Shown here one piece after another: positions 34,698 through 43,349 of a stretch of DNA of 64,000 bases (positions within the stretch are counted from its first letter, which is position 1; each line of letters begins with the position of its first letter). The position numbers and the translations under genes are program-made. Below the pieces are notes generated by a model that ran no database searches, had not been told where the DNA came from, and saw nothing but the letters and a program-made list of their open reading frames with translations. Source of the DNA: JBGQBN01 sp041494805 (lineage in GTDB: Bacteria; Acidobacteriota; Terriglobia; Terriglobales; Acidobacteriaceae); the NCBI GenBank assembly GCA_041494805.1, contig JBGQBN010000003.1:62001-126000 (forward strand), read 5' to 3'.

Positions 34698-35159
34698 ATG
34701 CTGAGAAATATGTTCTGGACCTCAATCCTCGCGCTGGCGGCCACAGCCGCCTCCGCTCAGAGCGGTACCACCAAGAAGGCCTCCCCTGACACCAGCGCCC
34801 CCACCAAGGTTACGGGCGCGGCGATCAAGACGGCATCAGGGCTCGAATACTGGGACATCAAAGCTGGCACCGGCGCGGTCGCCGAAAAGGGACACAAAGT
34901 CACGGTCCACTACACGGGCTGGCTCACTAACGGCAAGAAATTCGACAGCTCCGTTGACTCCGGCAGGCCCTTCGAATTCACCCTGGGAGCAGGGCAAGTG
35001 ATCAAAGGTTGGGACGAAGGCGTGGCCGGAATGAAAATCGGCGGCAAACGGCAGTTGCGCATTCTGCCCCAGCTAGCCTACGGCGAGCGCGGCTATCCGG
35101 GCGCAATCCCACCCAGCGCGACGTTGATCTTTGATGTGGAACTGCTGGGAGTGCAGTAA
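34698..35159 (+). CDS. FKBP-type peptidyl-prolyl isomerase, exported
   Basis: A 153-residue prolyl isomerase. Signal peptide MLRNMFWTSILALAATAASAQ, a Thr/Lys-rich linker, then one FKBP domain: VTVHYTGWLTNGKKFDSSVD, FTLGAGQVIKGWDEGVAGM, GGKRQLRILPQLAYGERGYP and PSATLIFDVELLGVQ. It would act on protein folding in the periplasm. CGGAGAG precedes ATG 34698. Confidence 0.93.
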   Translation: MLRNMFWTSILALAATAASAQSGTTKKASPDTSAPTKVTGAAIKTASGLEYWDIKAGTGAVAEKGHKVTVHYTGWLTNGKKFDSSVDSGRPFEFTLGAGQVIKGWDEGVAGMKIGGKRQLRILPQLAYGERGYPGAIPPSATLIFDVELLGVQ

Positions 35160-35189
35160 TCGTTGCTGGGCGATCCTGGCGGCGAAATC

Positions 35190-35378
35190 CTACGCCTTAA
35201 CGACCTTACCGCTACGCAGGCAGGAAGTGCAGACGCGTATGCGCCTCGTCGCCCCGCCGACTTTGGCGTGCACCGGACGCAGGTTCACGTTCCAGCGCCG
35301 TTTGGTTACGTTGTGGGCGTGGCTGATGTGGTTTCCGAATCGCGGTCCCTTGCCGCAGACATCACAAACTTGTGCCAT
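35190..35378 (-). CDS. rpmB: 50S ribosomal protein L28
   Basis: A 62-residue ribosomal protein. CDVCGKGPRFGNHISHAHN and TRRIRVCTSCLRSGKVVKA match L28; the two CxxC pairs are the zinc-binding form. Basic composition and length are normal. It is transcribed opposite to its neighbours and has its own promoter (35421-35449). It is 30 nt from the FKBP stop, convergently. Confidence 0.95.
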   Translation of the reverse strand: MAQVCDVCGKGPRFGNHISHAHNVTKRRWNVNLRPVHAKVGGATRRIRVCTSCLRSGKVVKA

Positions 35379-35420
35379 GACTGCTCCAGATAAGTTCAGA
35401 ACTTGATGCGCAAACTACAG

Positions 35421-35449
35421 ATTCTACCGGATTTTGACAGTTTGGCCAA
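35421..35449 (-). promoter_or_regulatory. Sigma-70-type promoter of rpmB
   Basis: Read on the minus strand: TTGGCC (35449-35444), a 17-nt spacer, TAGAAT (35426-35421). The transcript would start near 35414, about 35 nt before the rpmB start. Confidence 0.6.
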
Positions 35450-35681
35450 GCCCCGGCTGTGTCGTTAGCTAAAAACAGGCCGGCCCCGATTCCTCGGGGC
35501 CAGTTCGATCTTGGGTACCCAGAGCACCCTGCGACAGGCTCTAACGGTACATCGGAGAACGCGGCTGCATACATCACGAAGGTCTGGGGTAGCACAGGGC
35601 TTCGGCGCTGCGAAACGAGGTTCCCAACCGGCCGGGCCCGGGCTTTAAACCCCTGAGGTCACGTCGTGCGATACTGAAACC
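35450..35681. other. Gap between rpmB promoter and DUF971 gene
   Basis: No gene or tRNA was found. A GGCCCCGA/TCGGGGCC stem lies near 35483-35501 and CCGGCCGGGCCCGGG around 35630. A short GATACT precedes the next gene by about 8 nt and may be its -10, without a clear -35. Confidence 0.4.
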
Positions 35682-36059
35682 ATGGCGCCGTCGGCGGACC
35701 CAAAGTCGGTCAAGGTAAACCTGACCACCGGCACGGGCGTGGACATCGAGTGGAAAGACAGCCACCTCTCGCATTACCCGTTCCCCTTCTTGCGCGATGC
35801 CTGCCCCTGCGCTCTTTGTGACGAGGAGCGATCCAAGACCGGCCGTGAGCCGGGGCAGCCGCCCAAACCAGCGCCCGGGGCTCTACCCATGTTCAAAGAG
35901 GCCGCCAGGCCGCTATCGGCCGACGGCGTGGGTAAGTACGCCATCAAGTTCCACTGGAACGACGGGCACGAACTGGGAATTTATTCCTGGCAGTTTCTGC
36001 GGGATGTGTGCCCCTGCCAAGAATGCAAAACCGCACGGGCGGCAGCGAAAGCAGGGTAA
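35682..36059 (+). CDS. DUF971 domain protein
   Basis: A 125-residue protein with the DUF971 fold, the same domain as the N-terminus of gamma-butyrobetaine hydroxylase. Features: VDIEWKDSHLSHYPFPFLRDACPCALC and WNDGHELGIYSWQFLRDVCPCQEC. Two CPC..C clusters suggest zinc or Fe-S binding. DUF971 proteins are sometimes linked to Fe-S cluster handling (ApbC/Mrp relatives), but nothing here proves it. ATG 35682 is the only reasonable start. Confidence 0.85.
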   Translation: MAPSADPKSVKVNLTTGTGVDIEWKDSHLSHYPFPFLRDACPCALCDEERSKTGREPGQPPKPAPGALPMFKEAARPLSADGVGKYAIKFHWNDGHELGIYSWQFLRDVCPCQECKTARAAAKAG

Positions 36060-36063
36060 GGGC

Positions 36064-36150
36064 GATTTTCAATTGCCAATTTCCAATTGCCGATTGAACG
36101 CGCCGTCCGGGTTTTCGGCCGGAACTTGGCAATCGCCAATTGAAAATCAC
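36064..36150. repeat. Heptamer array with two facing arms
   Basis: Left arm 36064-36098: five 7-nt units (AATTGCC type). Right arm 36126-36150: units of the type TTGGCAA/TTGAAAA. The heptamer is almost the same as at 34595-34680, 1.5 kb away, the closest match between any two loci in the window. Confidence 0.85.
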
Positions 36151-36185
36151 GAGTAATCGTTGTGCAATAAGGGGCTGTACACCCA

Positions 36186-38807
36186 TTGTCTTTCCTCGAC
36201 CAACTCAACCCGCAGCAGCGCGAAGCCGTCGAAACCGCTAACGGCCCGCTGCTCATCCTGGCTGGCGCCGGCAGCGGGAAGACGCGCGTTATCACCTACC
36301 GCATCGCCCATCTGATCGAGAATCTGGGCGCCATGCCGGAGTCCTTACTCGCGGTCACTTTCACCAACAAGGCCGCGTCCGAGATGGTAGAGCGTGTGGA
36401 CAAGCTGGTGGGCGGCCTCTCCATCGCCAGGCCGGTCATCTCGACATTCCATTCTTTCTGTGTGCGCATGCTTCGCCGGGACATCGAAGCCCTCCGCATC
36501 CCCTCGACCATCCCCGGCGCTCCGCCCATCGGCCACACCAAGAGTTTCGTCATTTACGACGAAGCCGATCAGCAGCAACTGGTCAAGTCGGTCATGCGGC
36601 GCCTCGGGATTGACGACAAGCAGACCACACCGCGCTCCGTGCTCGCCCACATTTCCTGGGCCAAGAACCACATGCTTGATCCGCAGGAAGTCTACCTGCA
36701 GTCAGCCGATCCCAAGACCGAGCGCGTGGCGCAAATCTACGCCGAGTATCGCAAGGAGCTGGCCAAGGCGAATGCGTTCGATTTCGACGACCTGCTGCTC
36801 GAAGCCGTGCGTCTGCTGAAAGCCGCCGCGCCAGTGCGCGATTACTACAACCGGAGATTTCAGTACATCCTCGTCGATGAATACCAGGACACCAACCGTC
36901 CGCAGTACGAACTCATGCGCCTGCTGGCCGGGACACGCCACAACGTCTGCGCCGTTGGCGATGAGGACCAGTCCATCTACTCCTGGCGCGGAGCGGACAT
37001 CCGTAACATCCTCGAATTCGAAAAGGATTTTCCCGAAGCCAAGATCATCCGCCTGGAACAGAACTACCGCTCCACCCAGAACATTTTGCAGGCCGCGTCG
37101 GCGGTGGTTGCAAACAACATCAAGCGCAAAGGCAAGAATCTGTGGACCTCGCGCCAGGGCGGGACCAAACTCGGCTACTACGAAGCCCCGGATGGCGAAA
37201 ACGAAGCCCTCTTTGCCGCCGACTACATTTCGAAATACCTGCGCGAAGCCGCCGAGCAGGGCGAGACTTCGCGAGCGGCGGTGCTCTACCGCACCAACTC
37301 GCAGTCGCGTCTGTTTGAAGAGGCCATGCGCCGCTACCAGTTGAAGTACAACGTGGTCGGTGGCTTCTCGTTCTACGAGCGCGCCGAGATCAAAGACATG
37401 ATTTCCTACCTCAAGGTCATCCACAACCCGGATGACTCGATCTCGCTGCTACGTGTGATCAATACGCCGGTGCGCGGAATTGGCAAGACTACCATCGAGA
37501 CCCTGGAGCGGGTGGCGCTTGAGACCGGCGTCTCGTTGTGGGGATCAATCGGCGAAGCGCTCAAGCGGCAGCTTCTGCCACAGCGAGCTCTGGCCGCGCT
37601 GAAAGGCTTCCGCGATCTCATTGAAGATGGGCGCGCGATATTGGCCGGGACTTATGTGGAGCACTTGGAGAGCACCGCAGAAGCTGACCGTAGCGCCGGT
37701 GTCTCGCCGGCTGTCGGGCGGGCGTCCCGCCCGCCCCAAAACAGAAGCATGCAGCATGACACCGAATTCGACCCTGCTGCCCTCGATTTCGGAACAACGG
37801 ACGAACGTGATGAACTGGACGATGTGGAGGCGGGACGCCCCCACCACAGCCGGCGGGACGCTGGCGCTACGGTTGAGCCCGGAGCCTTCCGCACTCCCGG
37901 CGACCCGGCCAACACCGCCGAGATTCTGAAATTTCTCATTGACTGCACCGGCTACATCAAGCAGCTCGAAGAAGAAGACACGCCCGAAGCCTACTCTCGC
38001 ATCGAGAACCTCCGCGAACTGGTCAACGCGGCCATGGATTCACGCGACCGCGGCGAAACCCTGGATCAGTTCCTCGATCACGCCGCGCTGGTCAGCGATG
38101 CCGACGCCTACGACGAGCGCGCCCAGATCACGCTGATGACGTTGCATGCCGCCAAGGGGCTGGAGTTCCCGTTGGTATTCCTGTGCGGCCTGGAGGAAGG
38201 CCTCTTTCCTCATTCCCGGACGTTTCTGCAGCCGGACGATATCGAGGAAGAGCGGCGGCTGTGTTACGTAGGGATGACACGGGCGATGGATAGTTTGATC
38301 CTGACGCGCGCCGTGTATCGGCGCCGCTACGGCACGGATCTGCCCGAGGCCAGCGTGCCCTCGCGTTTCCTTGAAGAAGTGCCCGTGGAGTTGCTGGAAG
38401 ATCTGGGAGTGCCACGGAGGGCTCGTGTGGGCCGCCCGCACCCACACGAGCATGGTTCCACCCACTACGCCTACGAAGACGAAGACCAGAGTGCCACCTG
38501 GACGGCACGCACCGCCCGCCGTACCCCGGCCACCGCACACTCCGGGCGTGCTTACAACTCCATCGACAACATTGCCGAGTTCTTTGCCTCGCGGGGGAAG
38601 AAATTCAACGTCCCCAAACTGCCGGTGGAGGAGCTCAAAGGCAAAAAGGGCTTCCGTCCGGGCCAGAAGGTCCGCCATCCCAAATATGGCGAAGGTACCG
38701 TCTACCAGCGCGAAGGAGAGGGTGAAGAGGCCAAGGTTACGGTACAATTCCCTCGCTTCGGTTTGAAAAAGCTGGTAGAAAAGTACGCGCAGCTGGAGCG
38801 TGCGTAG
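36186..38807 (+). CDS. pcrA: UvrD/PcrA-type ATP-dependent DNA helicase
   Basis: Superfamily 1A 3'-5' helicase of 873 residues, longer than the usual ~740. Seen in order: Q-motif LNPQQREAV, Walker A AGAGSGKTRV, FTNKAASEM, VDEYQDTN (Walker B), GDEDQSIYSWRGA, LEQNYRST, TLHAAKGLEFP, YVGMTRAMD, and the C-terminal Tudor-like RPGQKVRHPKYGEGTV. It unwinds DNA in nucleotide excision repair and replication restart. Residues about 501-563 hold two facing repeat arms in frame (bases 37687-37873). TTG 36186 is the start; ATG alternatives cut the Q-motif. A terminator follows the stop. Confidence 0.95.
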   Translation: MSFLDQLNPQQREAVETANGPLLILAGAGSGKTRVITYRIAHLIENLGAMPESLLAVTFTNKAASEMVERVDKLVGGLSIARPVISTFHSFCVRMLRRDIEALRIPSTIPGAPPIGHTKSFVIYDEADQQQLVKSVMRRLGIDDKQTTPRSVLAHISWAKNHMLDPQEVYLQSADPKTERVAQIYAEYRKELAKANAFDFDDLLLEAVRLLKAAAPVRDYYNRRFQYILVDEYQDTNRPQYELMRLLAGTRHNVCAVGDEDQSIYSWRGADIRNILEFEKDFPEAKIIRLEQNYRSTQNILQAASAVVANNIKRKGKNLWTSRQGGTKLGYYEAPDGENEALFAADYISKYLREAAEQGETSRAAVLYRTNSQSRLFEEAMRRYQLKYNVVGGFSFYERAEIKDMISYLKVIHNPDDSISLLRVINTPVRGIGKTTIETLERVALETGVSLWGSIGEALKRQLLPQRALAALKGFRDLIEDGRAILAGTYVEHLESTAEADRSAGVSPAVGRASRPPQNRSMQHDTEFDPAALDFGTTDERDELDDVEAGRPHHSRRDAGATVEPGAFRTPGDPANTAEILKFLIDCTGYIKQLEEEDTPEAYSRIENLRELVNAAMDSRDRGETLDQFLDHAALVSDADAYDERAQITLMTLHAAKGLEFPLVFLCGLEEGLFPHSRTFLQPDDIEEERRLCYVGMTRAMDSLILTRAVYRRRYGTDLPEASVPSRFLEEVPVELLEDLGVPRRARVGRPHPHEHGSTHYAYEDEDQSATWTARTARRTPATAHSGRAYNSIDNIAEFFASRGKKFNVPKLPVEELKGKKGFRPGQKVRHPKYGEGTVYQREGEGEEAKVTVQFPRFGLKKLVEKYAQLERA
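37687..37873. repeat. Facing GC-rich repeat pair inside pcrA
   Basis: Arm 1 (37687-37737) and arm 2 (37826-37873) are near reverse complements, both with ACCGTAGCGCC at the outer end and GGCGTCCCGCC at the inner end. About 88 nt lie between them. The pcrA frame reads through: RSAGVSPAVGRASRPP in arm 1 and AGRPHHSRRDAGATVE in arm 2. The arrangement looks like a REP-pair (REPIN-like) element. Confidence 0.8.
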
Positions 38808-38827
38808 GACTGCTCCGGCACGATCCA

Positions 38828-38851
38828 CCGAGCGCAGCTCGGCATTTTTTT
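38828..38851 (+). terminator. Rho-independent terminator of pcrA
   Basis: CCGAGC (38828-38833), loop GCA, GCTCGG (38837-38842), then CA and seven T. It starts 20 nt after the pcrA stop. Confidence 0.8.
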
Positions 38852-38889
38852 CGCAAACGTATGATTTTTGAGGAGACAAGATAGCACTC

Positions 38890-39051
38890 ATGGCAAACAC
38901 CAAGAAACTGAGCAAAGAAGAACGCAAGAAAGCCCGGCGCGCTGCGCGCAAGAAGCACAAAGCAGAGAAGCCGTTGCCCAAGCGCGATTACGCCCGCGGC
39001 TCCAAGAAGCGCAAAGTCAAGAAGCTGGCGCGCGGCACGGCGAAGAGATAA
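38890..39051 (+). CDS. Small highly basic protein
   Basis: A 53-residue frame, MANTKKLSKEERKKARRAAR at the start and KKRKVKKLARGTAKR at the end. About half of the residues are Lys or Arg, there are no Cys or Trp, and the middle has PLPKRDYARGS. Such composition suggests binding to nucleic acid, like a ribosome-associated or nucleoid protein, but I recognise no family. It follows the pcrA terminator. GAGGAG lies about 13 nt before ATG 38890, a little far. No membrane or signal segment. Confidence 0.6.
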   Translation: MANTKKLSKEERKKARRAARKKHKAEKPLPKRDYARGSKKRKVKKLARGTAKR

Positions 39052-39055
39052 CGCA

Positions 39056-39145
39056 GTATCTGGCATTCTGCACTTGGCGTTTAGCCCGTGAACGTCCACC
39101 TCCCGGCGGGGACGTTTACGGGCTGAATGCTAAGTGCGAATGCTA
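39056..39145. repeat. Heptamer array with two facing arms
   Basis: Left arm 39056-39090: five 7-nt units (GCATTCT, GCACTTG and relatives). Right arm 39117-39145: TACGGGC, TGAATGC, TAAGTGC and relatives. It lies between the small basic protein and the permease. Confidence 0.82.
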
Positions 39146-39172
39146 AAAGCGCAGTTGAGGAGACAGCGCCCT

Positions 39173-40759
39173 TTGTCACCATTACCACCGGCCAACCAGG
39201 ACACCGCCCAGGGGGTTGCGCCCCAGAAGTCGGGCCGCCAGCTTTTCCGCTGCAAGTCCATCGATAAGCTGATTGCCGAAGCCGACGAACCGGGGCACCG
39301 GCTCCAGAAAACTCTGGGCCCATGGTCGCTGACTGCTCTGGGCATCGGCGCCATCATCGGCTCGGGCATCTTCGTTCTCACTGGGACTGCGGCTGCGGGG
39401 GAGTACTTTGAGGCGCCCTCTATATTGCGCACCCAGGTCATGGATCTGGTCATCAACCTGGTGAAGCATGGGAGCACGGCGGGCGCGCTCATGCACGGGC
39501 GTCCGCCGGCGGGACCGTCCATCGCAATCTCCTTCATCCTGGTTGCGTTCGCTTGCAGCTTCGCCGGATTGTGTTATGCGGAGCTGGCCTCGATGATCCC
39601 GATCGCGGGCAGCGCCTACACCTATTCCTATGCCACGCTGGGCGAAATTTTCGCGTGGATTATCGGCTGGGACTTGATTCTGGAGTATGTGGTCAGCAAC
39701 GTCGCAGTGGCGGTGGGCTTCAGCGGTTACGTCAAGGCCCAACTGGCGGCATTTGGCCTGGTCTTGTCCGACAAATGGGCCAGTCCAGTGCGGGCCGGCG
39801 GGCACTGGACCGGCGCCTATTTCAACTTGCCTGGTTTTTTGATTGTTTTCATCCTGACGTTACTGCTGGTCAGAGGAGTGCGCGAGTCGGCCAAGGCCAA
39901 TAACGTGATGGTTGCGATCAAGATTGGCGCCATCCTCACGTTTCTAGTCGTCGGCGGCATGCTCGTTCATCCCGCCAACTGGACACCGTTCGCTCCCTCC
40001 GGATTTGCCGGCATCGTTACCGGCGGAGCCATCGTTTTCTTTACCTACATCGGTTTCGACTCCGTTTCCACCGCGGCCGAGGAGTGTCGCAACCCGCAGC
40101 GCGACCTGCCTTTCGGCATCATCGCGTCCCTGATCATCTGCACCATACTTTACGTGGGCGTAGCCATCGTGTTGCTCGGCATGATGAAGTACACCACCTT
40201 CGTTTCCGGGAAAGCTGCGGAAGCCCCGGTCGCCTACGCCCTGCAGCAGTTGGGCGCACGTCCGTTTTTCCGCTCGGTGATCGTGGTGGGTGCCTTGACC
40301 GGAATGATTTCGTCGCTGCTCGTCTTTCAGTATGGGCAGGCGCGTATCTGGTACGCCATGTCGCGCGACGGCCTGTTGCCCAAACTGTTCTCCGCCGTCC
40401 ATCCCAAGTTCAAGACCCCACACTGGTCCACCTGGATTGCCTGCTTCGCCGTCGGAATTCCGGCGGGAATTGTGGACATCGGCGACGCCGCGGATCTCTC
40501 GAACATCGGCACGTTGTTCGCCTTCGTACTGGTTTCTCTCGGTGTGATCCTATTGCGCCGCAACCAACCCGACCGAAAGCGCGCGTTCCGCGTTCCCTTC
40601 GTGCCCTGGTTCCCGCTGATCTCCATCGTTTTGTGTGGCGGACTGATGACCGGCTTGACCGTAATCACGTGGATCCGCTTCGTGGTATGGCTGGCCATCG
40701 GACTGTGTATTTACATTTTCTATAGCCGCCGTCACAGTGAGTTCGCGAGCAAGGGATAA
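39173..40759 (+). CDS. APC-family amino acid permease
   Basis: A ~528-residue transporter of the cationic amino acid (CAT/YhdG-like) branch of APC. About 12 helices are visible, starting with SLTALGIGAIIGSGIFVLTG, which holds the helix-1 GIGAIIG motif; others include IAISFILVAFACSFAGLCYAELASMIP, GGAIVFFTYIGFDSVSTAAEE and VSLGVILLRRNQPDRKRAFRVP (parts quoted). Likely a proton symporter; substrate unknown. The TTG at 39173 with GAGGAG 10 nt upstream is preferred to a GTG at 39134 that lies in the heptamer array. Confidence 0.9.
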   Translation: MSPLPPANQDTAQGVAPQKSGRQLFRCKSIDKLIAEADEPGHRLQKTLGPWSLTALGIGAIIGSGIFVLTGTAAAGEYFEAPSILRTQVMDLVINLVKHGSTAGALMHGRPPAGPSIAISFILVAFACSFAGLCYAELASMIPIAGSAYTYSYATLGEIFAWIIGWDLILEYVVSNVAVAVGFSGYVKAQLAAFGLVLSDKWASPVRAGGHWTGAYFNLPGFLIVFILTLLLVRGVRESAKANNVMVAIKIGAILTFLVVGGMLVHPANWTPFAPSGFAGIVTGGAIVFFTYIGFDSVSTAAEECRNPQRDLPFGIIASLIICTILYVGVAIVLLGMMKYTTFVSGKAAEAPVAYALQQLGARPFFRSVIVVGALTGMISSLLVFQYGQARIWYAMSRDGLLPKLFSAVHPKFKTPHWSTWIACFAVGIPAGIVDIGDAADLSNIGTLFAFVLVSLGVILLRRNQPDRKRAFRVPFVPWFPLISIVLCGGLMTGLTVITWIRFVVWLAIGLCIYIFYSRRHSEFASKG

Positions 40760-40763
40760 GCCA

Positions 40764-40849
40764 AAGATTTGAGATTGCAGATTTCAGATTGCAGGATGAA
40801 GGGCTTTAGCAAATCTACAATCTGAAATCTAAGATCTGAAATCTGAAAT
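40764..40849. repeat. Heptamer array with two facing arms, abutting a start codon
   Basis: Left arm 40764-40798: five 7-nt units (CAGATTT type). Right arm 40815-40849: five units of the type CTGAAAT. The start ATG of the next gene is at 40850, directly after the last unit, so there is no space for a separate Shine-Dalgarno site. Confidence 0.9.
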
Positions 40850-41866
40850 ATGAGTCAAGCGCTCCGGCCTCCGAGCTCCTTTCTCCTTGCCCTGCCCAAG
40901 GCCGAATTGCACTTGCACCTCGAAGGCTCGATCGACCCGCCCACCCTGCTGGAACTCCGCAAGCTGCACGGGAAGCAGAGCACCCTCGCTGAAATTGAAC
41001 AGCTTTACCGCTACCAGGATTTCACCGGCTTCCTGATGGCCTTCAAAGCCGTGACCGAAGATCTTCTCGCTCCCGAAGATTACGAGCTGATCACCTACCA
41101 CCTGATGGAAAAGTTGAAAGCGCAAAACGTGCTGCATGCCGAGGTGTACGTGTCCGTGGGCGTATGCCTGCGGCGCCGACAGGACTTCCATGCGATTTTC
41201 GATGGCCTGGAGCGCGGGCGGCAACGGGGCGAACGCGACTTCGGAATTTCGCTGGTGTGGATTTTCGATGCGGTGCGGCAGTTCGGAGAGGCCGCAGCCA
41301 TGATCGTCGCCGAAATGGCTTTGGCATGTCGCGGCCCCAGCGTTCTAGGATTCGGAATCGGCGGTGATGAAAAGCAAGCCGGCCCCGAACTGTTTCGCAA
41401 GGTCTATGCCTATGCCGCGGAGAACGGGCTTCGGCTCACTGCTCACGCGGGCGAGACTGCCGGTCCAGAATCCATCTGGGGCGCGCTCAACCTCCGCGCG
41501 GAACGGATCGGGCACGGGCTTACCGCCTGGCAAGACCCGGAACTGGTGGAAGAACTAGCCAGACGTCAAATTCCTGTGGAAATTTGCATCACCAGCAACC
41601 TGCGCACCGGCTGCTGCGCCGCCCTGGCCGATCATCCCGTCCGCAACTATTTTGATCAGGGACTGATGGTCACGCTTAACACTGACGATCCGGCGATGTT
41701 TTGTACATCCCTGGGACGCGAATACCAATTGGCTCAGGAGGCGTTTGGCTTCACCGACGAGCATCTGCGGGAGCTGGCGCGCAACTCTTTTGAGGCATCG
41801 TTCCTGCCTGCCGAAAAAAAGCTGAGCTTCCTGAATTTGTTTGACGCCGCGGCAGCTCGACATTAG
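40850..41866 (+). CDS. Adenosine deaminase-family hydrolase
   Basis: A 338-residue metal-dependent deaminase. LPKAELHLHLEGSI has the HxH metal pair; TAHAGETAGPESIW has the His and catalytic Glu; RIGHGLTA and TLNTDDPAMFCTSL supply the remaining His and Asp. The fold is that of adenosine deaminase, but the branch includes 6-aminodeoxyfutalosine deaminase of the futalosine menaquinone route and adenine deaminases, which sequence alone does not separate here. No mqn genes are adjacent. ATG 40850 follows the heptamer array immediately. Confidence 0.88.
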   Translation: MSQALRPPSSFLLALPKAELHLHLEGSIDPPTLLELRKLHGKQSTLAEIEQLYRYQDFTGFLMAFKAVTEDLLAPEDYELITYHLMEKLKAQNVLHAEVYVSVGVCLRRRQDFHAIFDGLERGRQRGERDFGISLVWIFDAVRQFGEAAAMIVAEMALACRGPSVLGFGIGGDEKQAGPELFRKVYAYAAENGLRLTAHAGETAGPESIWGALNLRAERIGHGLTAWQDPELVEELARRQIPVEICITSNLRTGCCAALADHPVRNYFDQGLMVTLNTDDPAMFCTSLGREYQLAQEAFGFTDEHLRELARNSFEASFLPAEKKLSFLNLFDAAAARH

Positions 41867-41904
41867 CCTTGCTAGTCCGTTTTCCTTCCAATCTCGGAGC
41901 TGCA

Positions 41905-43323
41905 ATGAAGGCTTCCTTAGTCGTTTTTTTGTGCGGGGGTGCATTTCTCTGGGCCGGGCCGAAGCCGTCACCCGAAGCCCTCATCTTCACCAATGTCAAC
42001 GTCGTGGATACGCGTTCAGGCACGATCGAGCACAACATGACGGTCGTAGTAAAAAAAGGCCGCATCGATGCCATCGCCAAAGTTGGCTTGATTGGCCAGG
42101 GACATAACTTCCAGGTCATCAACGCCACCGGCAAGTACTTGATCCCTGGACTCTGGGACATGCACATACACAGCGCCTTCTCGCCCGGCGCATGGGACGA
42201 AAAAATCATCTACCCGCTCTACATCGCCAATGGCGTGACCGGTGTGCGCGATATGGGTGGAGACCCCAACTTGCTAGAGCAGCGGCGGCAGCGAATTGAC
42301 CGCGGAGAATTGATTGGCCCACACATGGTCCTGGCGGGTCCCTTCCTGGACGGCGGAAAGAGCGATGCGCAGCTCATCGCGGTGACCACTCCCGCGGAGG
42401 CCCGTGCCGCCGTGGACGGGTTGAAAAAACGCGGAGTGGACTTCGTGAAAATCCTCTCCCGCCTTGACCGGGATTCGTATTTCGCGGTGGCCGGGGAATC
42501 CGCCAAACAGAAGCTGACTTTTGTTGGGCATGTGCCCGATTCCGTCAGCGCCGCGGAGGCTTCCGCCGCTGGACAGCACAGCATCGAGCACCTCACTGGA
42601 ATCATGTTGGCCTGCTCTTCCCGGGAGAGCGAACTCCGGCAGCAAAAACTGGCGGAACGCGTCAGCCATGACGGGGCGGCCTATGCAGCCGTCACCACGC
42701 AGGCTATGGCCACCTACGACCGCAGCAAAGCCTCAAGCCTGTTCGCCCAGTTCGTACACAACAACACCTGGCAGGTGCCGACGCTGGTCTGGACGCAGGC
42801 CAACGCGACTCTCGACGACGCCAGCCTGAAGTCCGATCCGCGGCTGAAGTACGTCCCGGCCTCAGTGCGGGAGCAGTGGGACCCGGAGAAGCTGCTGCAA
42901 CAGACTTCGCCCGACGAAATGGCAGGCTTGAAGAAGGAATTTGCTCGCGATCTGGAGCTAGTCGATGCCATGCGCCGCGCTGGAGTTCTCTTCATGGCCG
43001 GCAGCGACGGCCCCGACCCTTACGTGTTTCCCGGATTCAGTCTGCACGATGAACTGGAACTGCTGGTGAAGAGCGGCTTCAATACGACGCAAGCGTTGCA
43101 GGCTGCCACGTTCAATCCGGCGCTCTTCCTGGGCAAGTTGGACAAGTATGGAGTCGCGGAAAAAGGCCGCGACGCCGACCTCTTGCTATTGGACGCAGAT
43201 CCGCTGGAGGATATCCACAACACGCGAAAGATAGCCGCGGTCGTGCTAGGCGGGAAATACTATCCACGGGAAGCTCTCGACAAAATGCTGACACAGGTGG
43301 AAGAGGCGGCGGCCAAGCAGTAA
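41905..43323 (+). CDS. Exported amidohydrolase (imidazolonepropionase-like)
   Basis: A 472-residue metal-dependent amidohydrolase with signal peptide MKASLVVFLCGGAFLWAGP. The N-terminal beta-sandwich (LIFTNVNVVDTRSGTIEHNMTVVVKKGRI) is followed by the metal HxH in GLWDMHIHSAFS, a Lys in DFVKILSRL, GHVPDSVSAAEA, HSIEHLTGI and AGSDGPDPYVFPG. The substrate is not evident; relatives include exported dipeptidases and prolidases of the amidohydrolase superfamily. CGGAG 7 nt before ATG 41905 sets the start. It lies 38 nt after the deaminase gene. Confidence 0.88.
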   Translation: MKASLVVFLCGGAFLWAGPKPSPEALIFTNVNVVDTRSGTIEHNMTVVVKKGRIDAIAKVGLIGQGHNFQVINATGKYLIPGLWDMHIHSAFSPGAWDEKIIYPLYIANGVTGVRDMGGDPNLLEQRRQRIDRGELIGPHMVLAGPFLDGGKSDAQLIAVTTPAEARAAVDGLKKRGVDFVKILSRLDRDSYFAVAGESAKQKLTFVGHVPDSVSAAEASAAGQHSIEHLTGIMLACSSRESELRQQKLAERVSHDGAAYAAVTTQAMATYDRSKASSLFAQFVHNNTWQVPTLVWTQANATLDDASLKSDPRLKYVPASVREQWDPEKLLQQTSPDEMAGLKKEFARDLELVDAMRRAGVLFMAGSDGPDPYVFPGFSLHDELELLVKSGFNTTQALQAATFNPALFLGKLDKYGVAEKGRDADLLLLDADPLEDIHNTRKIAAVVLGGKYYPREALDKMLTQVEEAAAKQ

Positions 43324-43349
43324 TAGCAGCGAACCGGAGAAAGACATTC

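Noticed and set aside
35440..35681. Possible tRNA or small RNA in the gap between rpmB and the DUF971 gene
   Set aside because: The stems seen do not make a cloverleaf and no CCA-type acceptor or TTCGA loop in the right place was found.
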